From positions 11,173-75,172 of the forward strand of contig JBBRPA010000008.1 of the NCBI GenBank assembly GCA_038228695.1: 64,000 bases of DNA, in the 5' to 3' direction. The notes beneath the pieces were generated by a model. It was given only the letters and a program-made list of their open reading frames with translations, was not told the DNA's origin and did no database searches. This stretch comes from DASVRZ01 sp038228695. GTDB lineage: Bacteria > Verrucomicrobiota > Verrucomicrobiia > Chthoniobacterales > DASVRZ01. The position numbers and the translations under genes are program-made. Below, piece after piece: positions 16,679 to 25,629 of the stretch. The stretch's first letter is position 1; every line of letters starts with the position of its first letter.

Positions 16679-18013
16679 ATGACTACACTAACACTCGAAG
16701 AAACCAGAGCCCTGACCGCTGAACTCAGCGCGGCCAACCGGAAATTCATGCTGACTTATCGGGGTGAATCCGATCGCCGACAAGCCGTGCACACCGTTTA
16801 CGGCGGCGCACACCTCTTCAAAGCCGATTCCACGGGCAAACTAGGAGCCGTCGCCCTTCGCTCACTTCAGGAATATGCGCCCGACGCACAAAAACTAACC
16901 TCGGTGCTTGGAGAAAGCTGGGACGCAAAATTCGCCGCCAAACTCTACGGCCGCATCACCGAAAAACTCGGGCGCGAACCAGTGGAAGACTTCCGCCTCG
17001 ATTTCGAGGACGGCTACGGCAACCGCCTCGACGCCGAAGAGGACGGCCACGCCGTGAGTAGTGCGGAGCAGGTCGCTCTCGGTCTGGCCAACGGGACGCT
17101 TCCGCCCTTCATCGGGATTCGCGTGAAGCCTTTCAATGAGGATCTTAGAGCGCGCAGTCTGCGAACGTTTGATATTTTTATCTCGACGTTGGTTAAGAAA
17201 ACAGGGGGCGTGCTGCCTCCTAATTTCGTTATTACGATTCCTAAAGTGCAGATTGCCGCGCAAGTTACGGCGGCTGCTAAAGTCTGTGATTTGTTAGAAA
17301 CAAAATTAGGATTGGCGAAAGGCACGCTCCGCCTCGAATTAATGATCGAGACGCCGCAATCGGTTGTTAACAGCGAGGGCGTTTGTCCACTTCTTAGTTT
17401 CGTCGAAGCGGCAAACGATCGGTGTGCCAGCGTTCATTTTGGCGTTTACGATTACACTGCCTCGAGCGGCATCACCGCCGCCTACCAAGCCATGGGACAT
17501 CCCACCTGCGACTTTGCCCGCTCGCACATGATCGTATCGCTTGCCGGCACCGGGATCCATCTTTCCGATGGAGCGACTAATATTCTTCCCGTCGGTCCCA
17601 ACCGCGGGGAACTAACACCGGCGCTGATCACCGAAAACCACGCCGCCGTGCATGGTGCGTGGAAGCTAGCTTACCGCGACAACCTTCACTCGTTGCGAAA
17701 CGGCATTTACCAAGGATGGGATCTTCACCCGGCGCAATTCGTGGTGCGTTATGCAGCGGTCTATGCGTTTTTCTTGGAAGGGCTCGGAGCCGCTTCCGGG
17801 CGTCTTAAAGCTTTCGTCGAAAAAGCCGCGCTCGCTTCGCTTTTCGGCGAAGTTTTCGACGACGCCGCGACAGGACAGGGTTTGCTTAATTTCTTTCTCC
17901 GCGGCATCGGTTGCGGCGCAATCACGGAGGAGGAAGCCCTCCAAACGGGCCTTACTCTGGAGGAAATCCGCTCTCGTTCCTTCTTGAAGATTCTTGGAGA
18001 TCGCCGGAAGTAA
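16679..18013 (+). CDS. HpcH/HpaI aldolase/citrate-lyase-like protein (DUF6986 type)
   Basis: A 444-residue protein with the TIM-barrel signature of the HpcH/HpaI and citrate lyase beta group: DFRLDFEDGYG (Asp/Glu metal site), FIGIRVKPFNE, LELMIETPQSV (second metal ligand Glu), VHFGVYDYTASSGI and a C-terminal WDLHPAQFVVRYAA. It resembles the DUF6986 family, which is often found beside ureide and allantoin genes, and here it lies between allE and xanthine dehydrogenase. It may act on glyoxylate or a related C2-C4 acid from purine breakdown; the reaction is not established. Its stop is 4 bases before the xdh start. Confidence 0.7.
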   Translation: MTTLTLEETRALTAELSAANRKFMLTYRGESDRRQAVHTVYGGAHLFKADSTGKLGAVALRSLQEYAPDAQKLTSVLGESWDAKFAAKLYGRITEKLGREPVEDFRLDFEDGYGNRLDAEEDGHAVSSAEQVALGLANGTLPPFIGIRVKPFNEDLRARSLRTFDIFISTLVKKTGGVLPPNFVITIPKVQIAAQVTAAAKVCDLLETKLGLAKGTLRLELMIETPQSVVNSEGVCPLLSFVEAANDRCASVHFGVYDYTASSGITAAYQAMGHPTCDFARSHMIVSLAGTGIHLSDGATNILPVGPNRGELTPALITENHAAVHGAWKLAYRDNLHSLRNGIYQGWDLHPAQFVVRYAAVYAFFLEGLGAASGRLKAFVEKAALASLFGEVFDDAATGQGLLNFFLRGIGCGAITEEEALQTGLTLEEIRSRSFLKILGDRRK

Positions 18014-18017
18014 ATCA

Positions 18018-21000
18018 ATGGGCGACGCCATTCAATTCCAACTCAACGGCCTCCCCGTCCGAGTCGAAAGCGTCTCCACTAACACTACCCTCGCCGACTG
18101 GCTTCGCTCGACCGGGCGCACCGGAACGAAAATTGGATGCGCCGAAGGTGATTGCGGCGCGTGCTCGGTTGCCATCGTTGACCGTGACGCCAAAGGCCGC
18201 CGCGTCTTTCGTTCGATTAATAGCTGCATTGCCCTCCTTCCTGCGATGGAGGGACGGGAAATCATTACCGTCGAAGGACTAGCTAACAACGGTGAACTGC
18301 ATCCCGTGCAGTCTGCGATGATTGAAAACTATGGTTCGCAATGCGGCTATTGCACGCCCGGTTTCATCATGTCGATGTTCGAGGGTTACTACCGCGACAA
18401 CCTAACCAAAAAATGGCAGATCGCCGATCAACTCAATGGCAACCTCTGTCGTTGCACAGGTTATCGCCCGATTCGCGACGCAGCGGTGGAGACTTTATTA
18501 GGAGGAAAAAAGACAGATCGATTTACTGAGTTGTTGGCAGTTGGAAATGAAGCAGTAACCGATTCAGTTTACCAAAACAGAAGCGAAACATTTTATCGAC
18601 CTGCTTCGCTGCAAGAATTGTTAGTTTTGAAAGCGACTCACCCGCAAGCTTGTTTGGTGGCAGGGGCCACCGAAGTCGGAGTGGAAATTAACAAGAAATT
18701 CTCCCGCTTCGAGACCCTAATTTCCTTGGACGCAGTTTCCGAGATAAGAGAGATCACGCAGACCGCGACCGAATGGAAAATCGGTTCCGGTGTGACGCTC
18801 ACCGAAATCGAAGACGCTCTGGAAGGCGAGTTTCCTTCGCTGGATAAGATGCTTTGGGTCTTCGCCTCGCGTCAAATCCGCAATCGCGCCACCCTGGGAG
18901 GCAATCTGGTCACCGCCTCGCCAATTGGCGACATGGCTCCCGTGTTGTTAAGTCTCGATGCTTCTGCGGTTCTCGTTTCCGCAAGTGGTGAACGCACGGT
19001 TCCTCTCGCCGACTTCTTTATTAGCTACCGCAAAACCATTCTGCGCGACAACGAAGTGATGTTAGCAGTTACGATTCCCCGAGTGTCGGATTGGCGTCGC
19101 GATTCCTTCAAAGTCTCGAAGCGTCGCGAGATGGATATTAGTATTGTCTCCGGTGCTTTTGCGGTGAAATTGGATGCCAGCGGACTCGTCCTAGACGCAA
19201 GACTAGCGTTTGGCGGTGTCGCTGCGACTCCGGTGCGTGCTTTGAAAACGGAAGCCGCTTTGATCGGACAACCGCTCGATTCTGTTGCTGCGATGGAAAT
19301 GCTGGACGCCGAATTTACGCCGATCGATGACGTGCGCGGCAGTGCGACTTATCGCAAGGCGCTCATTGTGGGTTTGTGGCATAAATTCGTTACTGGCGAT
19401 CAAAGCGAAGCGCAGGATGTCTTGCCCACCTTCGATAACGTCGTGCCCGCTCTGAAGTGTCTCCCGCATGAAAGTGCGGTTGGGCACGTCTGCGGGAGTG
19501 CGCTCTACGTGGATGACGTGGCTGCAAAACGCAAAATGCTAGAAATCTGGCCCGTGATGGCTCCCCATGCGCGAGCGAAGATTATTAGTCGCGATATGAG
19601 CGAAGCAGCGAAAATGCCCGGCATTATCAAAGTGTTAGTCGCAGAGGATGTGCCCGGCCTGAACGATGTGGGCGCGTCGATCCACGATGAAGTGTTACTG
19701 GCGGATACAGATGTCTGGTTTCATGGCCAGATCATTGCGATTGTCGTCGGGGAAACGGTCGAGGCTTGCCGACTGGCGGCAGATAAAGTCCGCGTCGAAT
19801 ACGAGGTTCTGCCGCATCTGCTAACCATTCCCGAGGCCATTGCCGCAAACAGCTTTCACACCGAGCCGAACTTCATGCGGCGGGGAGACTGGACAGCGGC
19901 CCTCGCTGTGAGCACGCACCGTATCGAGAGTGAATTCGAATTGGGCGGTCAGGAACATTTCTATCTGGAAACCCAAGCTGCTTGGGCCGATGTCGATGCC
20001 GAGGGAAACGTGCTTATTTCTTCCTCGACGCAGCATCCGAGCGAGATTCAAGCCGTCGTCTCGCACGTGCTTCATATCCCGCGCAATCGTATTACCGTGC
20101 AGGCACCACGGATGGGCGGCGGCTTCGGTGGCAAGGAAACACAGGGCAACACTTGGGCGGCGCTCACAGCTCTGGCTTCATTAAAAACCGGACGGCCCGT
20201 GCGCGTTCAGCTAGACCGCGATCTTGATATGCGCCTAACCGGGAAGCGGCACCCGTTTTATGCGAAGTTTTCTGTCGGCTTCGAGACGGATGGAAAACTC
20301 AACGCTCTGCAGTGTCAGCTTGTTTCCAACGGTGGCTGGTCGCTCGATCTTTCCATGCCAGTGACGGATCGTGCGATGTTCCATATCGATAATGCGTATT
20401 ACATTCCTAACCTCGAAGTCACGGGTCAGGTGGCAAAGACGAACATCACTTCGCAGACGGCTTTCCGTGGTTTCGGAGGGCCGCAGGGAATGTTAGTGAT
20501 CGAGGAAATCATGGACCGCGTGGCGCGGGCGACGAACCTGCCGCCGGAGGTCGTGCGGGAGCGGAATTTCTACCATGGCACCGGCGAAACGAATACGACC
20601 CACTACGGACAGGAAATCGAGGACAACCGGGTGCAGCGCATCTGGAGCGAACTGATGGAGAGTTCGCAGTTTGTTAGTCGCAAGGCGGACATTGCCCAGT
20701 GGAATGCCAGCAGTCCACGCATTAAGCGAGGCATCGCAATTACGCCCGTCAAGTTTGGCATTTCGTTTACCCTGACCCATTACAATCAGGCTGGAGCGCT
20801 GGTGCTGGCTTATGTCGATGGCACGTTGCAGGTGAACCACGGCGGCACCGAGATGGGCCAGGGTCTTAATACGAAGATTCAAGGCGTGGTGATGCGCGAG
20901 CTAGGGCTGGGGAGCGAGCAGATCCGCATGATGACGACGACGACCGACAAAGTGCCGAACACTTCAGCGACCGCTGCGTCCAGTGGGGCGGACCTTAATG

Positions 21001-21710
21001 GCGCGGCGGTGGCCAATGCTTGCGGGCTTCTGCGGGAACGACTCACACCACTCGCGGTGGAGTTGTTAGGAGTCGATCAACTCGTTTGGGCCGAAGGGAA
21101 AATCGCGGGTGGGGGAAAAGAGATTACTTTCGAGAAGTTAGTGCAGACTGCTTATGCGCGACGGATAAACCTATCGGCGACTGGTTTTTATGTGACTCCT
21201 AACATTCATTGGAATCGTACTCAGGGTAAGGGGCGTCCTTTTAATTACTACGCCTGCGGTGCGGCTGTGGCTGAGGTCGAGGTCGATGGTTACAACGGGA
21301 TGAGCAAAATTCGCCGGGTGGATATCCTCCATGATGTGGGAAATTCGCTGAACGAGGGCATTGATCGCGGTCAGATTGAGGGTGGCTTCGTCCAAGGCAT
21401 GGGCTGGCTTACCCGCGAGCAACTCAAATGGGATAAAAAATCCGGGCGTCTCCTCTCCCAAGGCGCAAGCACCTATGAGATCCCTGCCTTCAGCGACGCT
21501 CCGGCAGAGTTCAACGTGAAATTGCTCACCAACGCCCACAATTCCCGGGCTGTGCACGGCAGCAAAGCGGTAGGCGAGCCTCCGCTCATGCTAGCCATTT
21601 CTGTTCGCGAAGCGATTCGCGATGCCGTAGTGGCTTTGGGTGGAAGCGGGAGTTTGCCGTCGCCTGCAAGTGGCGAAGCGATTTTGGGAGCATACGCGTC
21701 TCGCGTGTAG
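18018..21710 (+). CDS. xdh: Xanthine dehydrogenase, single-chain (XdhAB fusion)
   Basis: About 1230 residues carrying all three parts of xanthine dehydrogenase in one chain, as in eukaryotes; many bacteria split them. Residues 1-160 hold two [2Fe-2S] domains (GCAEGDCGACSVA; CGYCTPGFIMSM with NLCRCTGYRPI). About 195-440 is the FAD domain (CLVAGATEVGVEINK, RNRATLGGNLVTASPIGD). About 480-1230 is the molybdopterin domain (GGGFGGKETQ, TAFRGFGGPQGM, and GSKAVGEPPLML with the catalytic Glu). It oxidises hypoxanthine/xanthine to urate. The ATG at 18018 is chosen over an upstream TTG. The last residues AYASRV and the stop codon lie inside a REP element, so the natural C-terminus has probably been replaced. 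Confidence 0.93.
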   Translation: MGDAIQFQLNGLPVRVESVSTNTTLADWLRSTGRTGTKIGCAEGDCGACSVAIVDRDAKGRRVFRSINSCIALLPAMEGREIITVEGLANNGELHPVQSAMIENYGSQCGYCTPGFIMSMFEGYYRDNLTKKWQIADQLNGNLCRCTGYRPIRDAAVETLLGGKKTDRFTELLAVGNEAVTDSVYQNRSETFYRPASLQELLVLKATHPQACLVAGATEVGVEINKKFSRFETLISLDAVSEIREITQTATEWKIGSGVTLTEIEDALEGEFPSLDKMLWVFASRQIRNRATLGGNLVTASPIGDMAPVLLSLDASAVLVSASGERTVPLADFFISYRKTILRDNEVMLAVTIPRVSDWRRDSFKVSKRREMDISIVSGAFAVKLDASGLVLDARLAFGGVAATPVRALKTEAALIGQPLDSVAAMEMLDAEFTPIDDVRGSATYRKALIVGLWHKFVTGDQSEAQDVLPTFDNVVPALKCLPHESAVGHVCGSALYVDDVAAKRKMLEIWPVMAPHARAKIISRDMSEAAKMPGIIKVLVAEDVPGLNDVGASIHDEVLLADTDVWFHGQIIAIVVGETVEACRLAADKVRVEYEVLPHLLTIPEAIAANSFHTEPNFMRRGDWTAALAVSTHRIESEFELGGQEHFYLETQAAWADVDAEGNVLISSSTQHPSEIQAVVSHVLHIPRNRITVQAPRMGGGFGGKETQGNTWAALTALASLKTGRPVRVQLDRDLDMRLTGKRHPFYAKFSVGFETDGKLNALQCQLVSNGGWSLDLSMPVTDRAMFHIDNAYYIPNLEVTGQVAKTNITSQTAFRGFGGPQGMLVIEEIMDRVARATNLPPEVVRERNFYHGTGETNTTHYGQEIEDNRVQRIWSELMESSQFVSRKADIAQWNASSPRIKRGIAITPVKFGISFTLTHYNQAGALVLAYVDGTLQVNHGGTEMGQGLNTKIQGVVMRELGLGSEQIRMMTTTTDKVPNTSATAASSGADLNGAAVANACGLLRERLTPLAVELLGVDQLVWAEGKIAGGGKEITFEKLVQTAYARRINLSATGFYVTPNIHWNRTQGKGRPFNYYACGAAVAEVEVDGYNGMSKIRRVDILHDVGNSLNEGIDRGQIEGGFVQGMGWLTREQLKWDKKSGRLLSQGASTYEIPAFSDAPAEFNVKLLTNAHNSRAVHGSKAVGEPPLMLAISVREAIRDAVVALGGSGSLPSPASGEAILGAYASRV

Positions 21711-21840
21711 TTTCAGGCGTCTCGCCGGAAATGCGTTAACAATCGCGAAGCGCACTCTCTAAGTAGTGCGGCTATCGAAGAGTGAAGGGCGTTTTGGGCG
21801 AGGCGCCCAAAACAACCCGCGAGGCGCGTATCGTCCCGAT
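21694..21840. repeat. Solo REP/REPIN-like element at the 3' end of xdh
   Basis: The left part has two short palindromes, acgcgtctcgcgt (21694-21706) and ggcgtctcgcc (21716-21726). The right part has a perfect 10-bp hairpin gttttgggcg/cgcccaaaac (21791-21813) and the inverted end cgcgaggcgcgta (from 21818), followed by tcgtcccgat. The same left and right sequences bound the transposase insertion in recG. The element contains the xdh stop codon (21708-21710) and ends just before the glmM stop, so it fills the convergent gap. It may also serve as a terminator. Confidence 0.75.
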
Positions 21841-21841
21841 G

Positions 21842-23221
21842 CTAACCTAGTTTCGCTAGAATCTCGGTAGCGATTTCGTCGGCGCGTTGGTTAATCCAGG
21901 CGTCGTCGCGACCTTCGATGAGGAGGCGAATTTTTGGCTCGGTGCCAGAGTAACGCAAGAGGACGCGGCCCGCTCCGGCGAGGGCTTTTTCCGTTTCTGC
22001 GACGAGATCGAGGATGTCGGGGAATTGCTCGAGCGGCGTTTTTTCACGAACCCGCAAATTGCGCTGCGCTTGGGGATATTTTTTGAGAACTTGCTTTAAC
22101 TCGCTGAGAGGTTTGCCCGTTTCGACCATGATGCGGAGAATTTGCAGGGCACTAACAATGCCATCACCCGTGGTGGCGTAATCGCGGAAGATCATGTGGC
22201 CACTCTGCTCGCCGCCAACGTTGTGGCCGTGCTTCAACATTTCCTCAATCACGTAACGGTCGCCGACTTTCGTTCTAACAATCTGGCCACCGTGTGTGTG
22301 GATGGTTTCGTCGAGACCGAAGTTCGACATGATGGTCGAGACGAGCGTTTTGTTAGCCAGTCCACCGTTTTTAAGTAAATCGACGGCGGCAATAGCCATG
22401 ATTTCGTCGCCATCAACGACATCGCCATTTTCATCGCAGAGGAGAACGCGATCTGCATCGCCGTCGTGCGAGATGCCGATTTGCACACTTGTTTCCTTCA
22501 CGATCCGCGCGATTTCCTCGGGATAGGTGCTTCCGCAATTCGCATTAATGTTAGTACCGTTCGGTGTGTTATGAAAAACTTTTACGTTGGCTCCCAGCTC
22601 GGTTAAAATACATGGTGAGGATTTGTAAGCGGCCCCGTTAGCGCAATCGAGGGCGATGGTGACGCCCTCCAGAGTGCGGTTTTTCGGGAAACTGGCCTTG
22701 GCAAATTCCACGTAGCGTCCTAGGGCATCGTCGATGCGGGTGGCGCGGCCGATTTTTCCAGCGGTTGGTCGGATGGATTCGATTTCACCGCTGAAGACGA
22801 GATGTTCAATTTCGGCCTCGACTGCGTCGTCCAGCTTGCAACCGTCATGACGAAAAAATTTGATCCCGTTATCTTCGTAAGGATTGTGCGATGCGGAAAG
22901 CACGATGCCCGCGTCCGCTCGCAAGGAACGCGTGATGTAGGCGACGCCGGGTGTGGGCAGCGGGCCGATCAGGAGCACATCCACGCCGAGTGAAGTGATG
23001 CCGGCCACGAGAGCGTTTTCGAGCATGTAACCGGAGAGGCGCGTGTCTTTGCCAAGAACGATCTTCGGGCGGGTTTCGCTGTTGTGACGGTTGGCACTGA
23101 GCTTGGTGATCACGTGGGCGGCAGCACGCCCTAGCTTGAGTGCAGTTTCGGCGGTAACAGGCTCGATGTTGGCGACGCCGCGAACGCCGTCGGTGCCAAA
23201 GATTTTACGGGGTTGAGACAT
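21842..23221 (-). CDS. glmM: Phosphoglucosamine mutase
   Basis: A 459-residue phosphohexomutase converting glucosamine-6-phosphate to glucosamine-1-phosphate for peptidoglycan and LPS precursors. Motifs: KIFGTDGVRGVAN at the N-terminus, catalytic serine loop VLSASHNPYEDNGIKFF, metal loop ISHDGDADRVL, sugar-binding GGEQSGHMIF, and phosphate-binding LLRYSGTEPKIRLL. It is the last gene of the folP-cdaA-(CdaR-like)-glmM run. Linkage of cdaA and glmM is a conserved arrangement, and GlmM is known in other bacteria to bind and restrain CdaA. Confidence 0.96.
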   Translation of the reverse strand: MSQPRKIFGTDGVRGVANIEPVTAETALKLGRAAAHVITKLSANRHNSETRPKIVLGKDTRLSGYMLENALVAGITSLGVDVLLIGPLPTPGVAYITRSLRADAGIVLSASHNPYEDNGIKFFRHDGCKLDDAVEAEIEHLVFSGEIESIRPTAGKIGRATRIDDALGRYVEFAKASFPKNRTLEGVTIALDCANGAAYKSSPCILTELGANVKVFHNTPNGTNINANCGSTYPEEIARIVKETSVQIGISHDGDADRVLLCDENGDVVDGDEIMAIAAVDLLKNGGLANKTLVSTIMSNFGLDETIHTHGGQIVRTKVGDRYVIEEMLKHGHNVGGEQSGHMIFRDYATTGDGIVSALQILRIMVETGKPLSELKQVLKKYPQAQRNLRVREKTPLEQFPDILDLVAETEKALAGAGRVLLRYSGTEPKIRLLIEGRDDAWINQRADEIATEILAKLG

Positions 23222-23273
23222 GGGGCGATTACAAACTTCCGTTAGAAACTCTGCAAACGAAAACGATCGCGCC

Positions 23274-23414
23274 TCAAGGCCGGGCGAGTGCCCTCGGAGG
23301 AGCGAGTTGATAACTGGTGTCTGGGATGTTTTTTTTGATCAGATACCAGACTGCAAATGCGAGGATGAGCGAGACGATTTTAATCTGCCAGTTGTGGGTG
23401 AAGAGGCGTTTCAT
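23274..23414 (-). CDS. Minimal CdaR/YbbR-like membrane anchor peptide
   Basis: A 46-residue reading frame exactly in the place of cdaR between cdaA and glmM. Its ATG overlaps the cdaA stop (ATGA), a sign of coupled translation. The sequence begins MKRLFTHNWQIKIVSL, then ILAFAVWYLIKKNI, the typical start of YbbR/CdaR proteins: a short basic cytoplasmic end and one TM helix. It then stops after PDTSYQLAPPRALARP, without any YbbR beta-domains. It may be a naturally reduced regulator, or the remnant of a full CdaR. Real translation is likely from the overlap and the conserved N-terminus. Confidence 0.7.
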   Translation of the reverse strand: MKRLFTHNWQIKIVSLILAFAVWYLIKKNIPDTSYQLAPPRALARP

Positions 23415-24229
23415 AGGGACGGTTTTTTGTCCGGCAGGTCGGGGTCAAATTCCTCGTCCTCGTTTTCAAAAGAGAGCAATTCGTTGATTCGCGCCCGGAA
23501 CGTTTGCGGAGTGAAGTTTCGCTCGATTCGGCCGCGATGACAGATCGAGACCGTGGCGGTCTCTTCAGAAGTGACGATTGCGATCGCGTCGGATTCCTCG
23601 GTCACACCGAGAGCCGCGCGGTGGCGCAGACCGAGCGAGCGATCCAGATCTTCCCGCGCACTGACTGGGAAGATGCAGGCGGCGGCGACGATGCGCCCAT
23701 TGTTAATCACCATTCCGCCATCATGCAGCGGCGTTTTCGGATGAAAAATCGTGAGGACCAATTCGCGGGAAAGCCGGCAGTCGATATCCACTCCGGTCTC
23801 GGTGAAGTTTCGGATGTTAGTATCTCGTTCGAGCGCGATGAGAGAACCAAGTTGCTTGGCGGCGAGCGCGAAGACGATGTCCGTGAGTTGGGTGAGAGTT
23901 TCCTGTTTCTGTTTGTTTGAAGAAAAGATCGGATGCCCGCCGAGCGCAGCCAAAGCGCGCCGCAATTCGGGTTGGAAAATGACGACGAGAGCGATGGCGA
24001 GGAAAGCGGAAAGGCTACGAATAATCCAGCTAATGACCTTCAGATCGAGAATCTGCGCGGTGAGGGTAAGTGTTAGGAAGATGAGCGCGAGACCTGTCAA
24101 AACCTTGGCCCCGCGGGTGCCTCGGAAATAGAGGTAACCATAGTAAATAACGACCGCGAGGATGAAGATCTCGATGGTCGAAGGCCAGTTGTCGCGGGCA
24201 AACTCAAGTATCTGATGCCATCTAGCCAT
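23411..24229 (-). CDS. cdaA: Diadenylate cyclase CdaA
   Basis: A 272-residue membrane-bound c-di-AMP synthase. The N-terminus has three TM helices (IEIFILAVVIYYGYLYF, VLTGLALIFLTLTLTAQIL, IIRSLSAFLAIALVVIF), followed by the DAC domain with HDGGMVINNGRIVAAACIFPVS (the DGA-type motif, here DGG) and GLRHRAALGVTEESDAIAIVTSEE (the RHR motif). The change DGA to DGG is seen in some active CdaA proteins. It overlaps folP by eight bases upstream and the CdaR-like peptide by four bases downstream. c-di-AMP controls turgor, potassium transport and wall homeostasis, in line with glmM in the operon. Confidence 0.94.
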   Translation of the reverse strand: MARWHQILEFARDNWPSTIEIFILAVVIYYGYLYFRGTRGAKVLTGLALIFLTLTLTAQILDLKVISWIIRSLSAFLAIALVVIFQPELRRALAALGGHPIFSSNKQKQETLTQLTDIVFALAAKQLGSLIALERDTNIRNFTETGVDIDCRLSRELVLTIFHPKTPLHDGGMVINNGRIVAAACIFPVSAREDLDRSLGLRHRAALGVTEESDAIAIVTSEETATVSICHRGRIERNFTPQTFRARINELLSFENEDEEFDPDLPDKKPSL

Positions 24230-25052
24230 GGATTGCCTCCGTCATGCTCAGGGCTTGCGCATTGGGTAGCACATCATGCACCCGGATGATTTCCGCCCCG
24301 GCCTCGCGACAGTATGCGGTGAGCGCGACAGTGGGCCAGAAACGTTGCTCAAGCCCTTCGTCGCCAGTGATTTTACTGATAAAAGATTTGCGCGACACCC
24401 CGATGAGCATGGGCCGGTCGGCGGGCCGGAGCAAGCCGAGATTGCGGAGAAGGGCAAGATTGTGGGCGACCGTTTTTCCAAAGCCGATACCTGGGTCGAA
24501 AACGATTCGATCGGCTTCGATCCCATCGCGCACGCAATCCGCAAGTCGCGCATCGAAGAAGTCGCGCACCTCAGCGACCACGTCCGCGTATTCCGGCGCA
24601 CGCTGCATTTCGGCCGGGGTGCCTCGCATGTGCATCGAAATCGCCCCGGCTTCCGTCGCGGCAATGACCTCCCGCATGGCCGGCAACCGCAGACCGCCAA
24701 TGTCGTTGACAATGTCGGCACCCGCTTTGAGCGCGGCGTGGGCGACCTCTGGCTTGCAGGTGTCGATGGAGATCAGCACGTCGGATTCGGTCCGCAACGC
24801 CGCAATCAACGGGAGCACCCGCGTCAATTCTTCTTCGACAGAAATGGCGACCGCTCCGGGCCGGCTGGATTCACCGCCGATATCGATCATGTCGGCCCCT
24901 TCGGCGATCATCTGACGCGCGTGGTCCAAGGCCTGTTCGTGGTCGGCGAAACGTCCTCCGTCGGAAAAAGAATCCGGCGTCACGTTGAGCACACCCATAA
25001 TCCAGCCCCGGCGGGAGAGATTGTGGGAGTGAGAGTGAATTTTCCAAATCAT
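24222..25052 (-). CDS. folP: Dihydropteroate synthase
   Basis: A 276-residue TIM-barrel enzyme joining p-aminobenzoate to 6-hydroxymethyl-7,8-dihydropterin diphosphate in folate synthesis. Motifs: IMGVLNVTPDSFSDGGRF, ADMIDIGGESSRPGA, ISIDTCKPEVAHAALKAGADIVNDIGG, IVFDPGIGFGKT and GVSRKSFI. This is the complete set of pterin- and diphosphate-binding residues. It overlaps cdaA and heads that operon; the folP-cdaA neighbour pair is common in several phyla. Confidence 0.96.
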   Translation of the reverse strand: MIWKIHSHSHNLSRRGWIMGVLNVTPDSFSDGGRFADHEQALDHARQMIAEGADMIDIGGESSRPGAVAISVEEELTRVLPLIAALRTESDVLISIDTCKPEVAHAALKAGADIVNDIGGLRLPAMREVIAATEAGAISMHMRGTPAEMQRAPEYADVVAEVRDFFDARLADCVRDGIEADRIVFDPGIGFGKTVAHNLALLRNLGLLRPADRPMLIGVSRKSFISKITGDEGLEQRFWPTVALTAYCREAGAEIIRVHDVLPNAQALSMTEAIHG

Positions 25053-25089
25053 GGTCGGAAGCGCTCGTCTGCCTGAGTTAGCAAAACTC

Positions 25090-25629
25090 CTAACTTCCGA
25101 TTTCGATTTCCTCGAGCAGCGTGGTTAGAAAACGGCAGGCGCTCCGGCCCTGCTCAGTGCGCAGCTCGGGCTCGAAAAGGGCGGTCAGCTTCTTCGCTGT
25201 CTCCATCGTTTTCGGCATTTTTGGTCCGCCCATCCGGTCGGTCACGTTATCGTAGCAGTCGGCGAGTTTGATCACTTTCACGATTTCCGGAGCGGAAACG
25301 AGCCGGGCGAAATACTCCGTCTCGCGCTCGCCTTTGGGTAGCATGGCGTTTTTGGTGAGGGCGACAACGTAATCGGCGACTAGCTTTCCGAACGTGTCAG
25401 CGAGTTCGTCGTAGTCGGTGTCGGTATCCTCCAGCGTGTCGTGCAGAAACGCCGCCGCGAGGGCCGATGGATCGTCGATCCCGTAGAGATCGCGCAAGAT
25501 GAAAGTGACTCGGGTTACGTGGGAAAAATACGGGGTCACGCCATCGGCGCGGGTTTGCGAGCGATGTTTGCGAGAGGCGAAGGCCGCGGCGCGCAGGACG
25601 GGATGGATAGAATGACTTGGCATCGGCAT
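25090..25629 (-). CDS. Small HD-domain (p)ppGpp hydrolase-like protein
   Basis: A 179-residue single-domain HD phosphohydrolase. Helical pattern AAAFASRKHRSQTRADGVTPYFSH, then AAAFLHDTLEDTDTDYDEL with the HD pair, and VKVIKLADCYDNV, matching the hydrolase half of RelA/SpoT and the stand-alone MESH1-type small alarmone hydrolases. No synthetase, TGS or ACT domain is present. It may therefore degrade (p)ppGpp or a related nucleotide; no substrate is proven. It overlaps the stop of the upstream UDPGP gene by one base, so the two are probably co-transcribed. A second Met three residues in could also be the start. Confidence 0.8.
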   Translation of the reverse strand: MPMPSHSIHPVLRAAAFASRKHRSQTRADGVTPYFSHVTRVTFILRDLYGIDDPSALAAAFLHDTLEDTDTDYDELADTFGKLVADYVVALTKNAMLPKGERETEYFARLVSAPEIVKVIKLADCYDNVTDRMGGPKMPKTMETAKKLTALFEPELRTEQGRSACRFLTTLLEEIEIGS

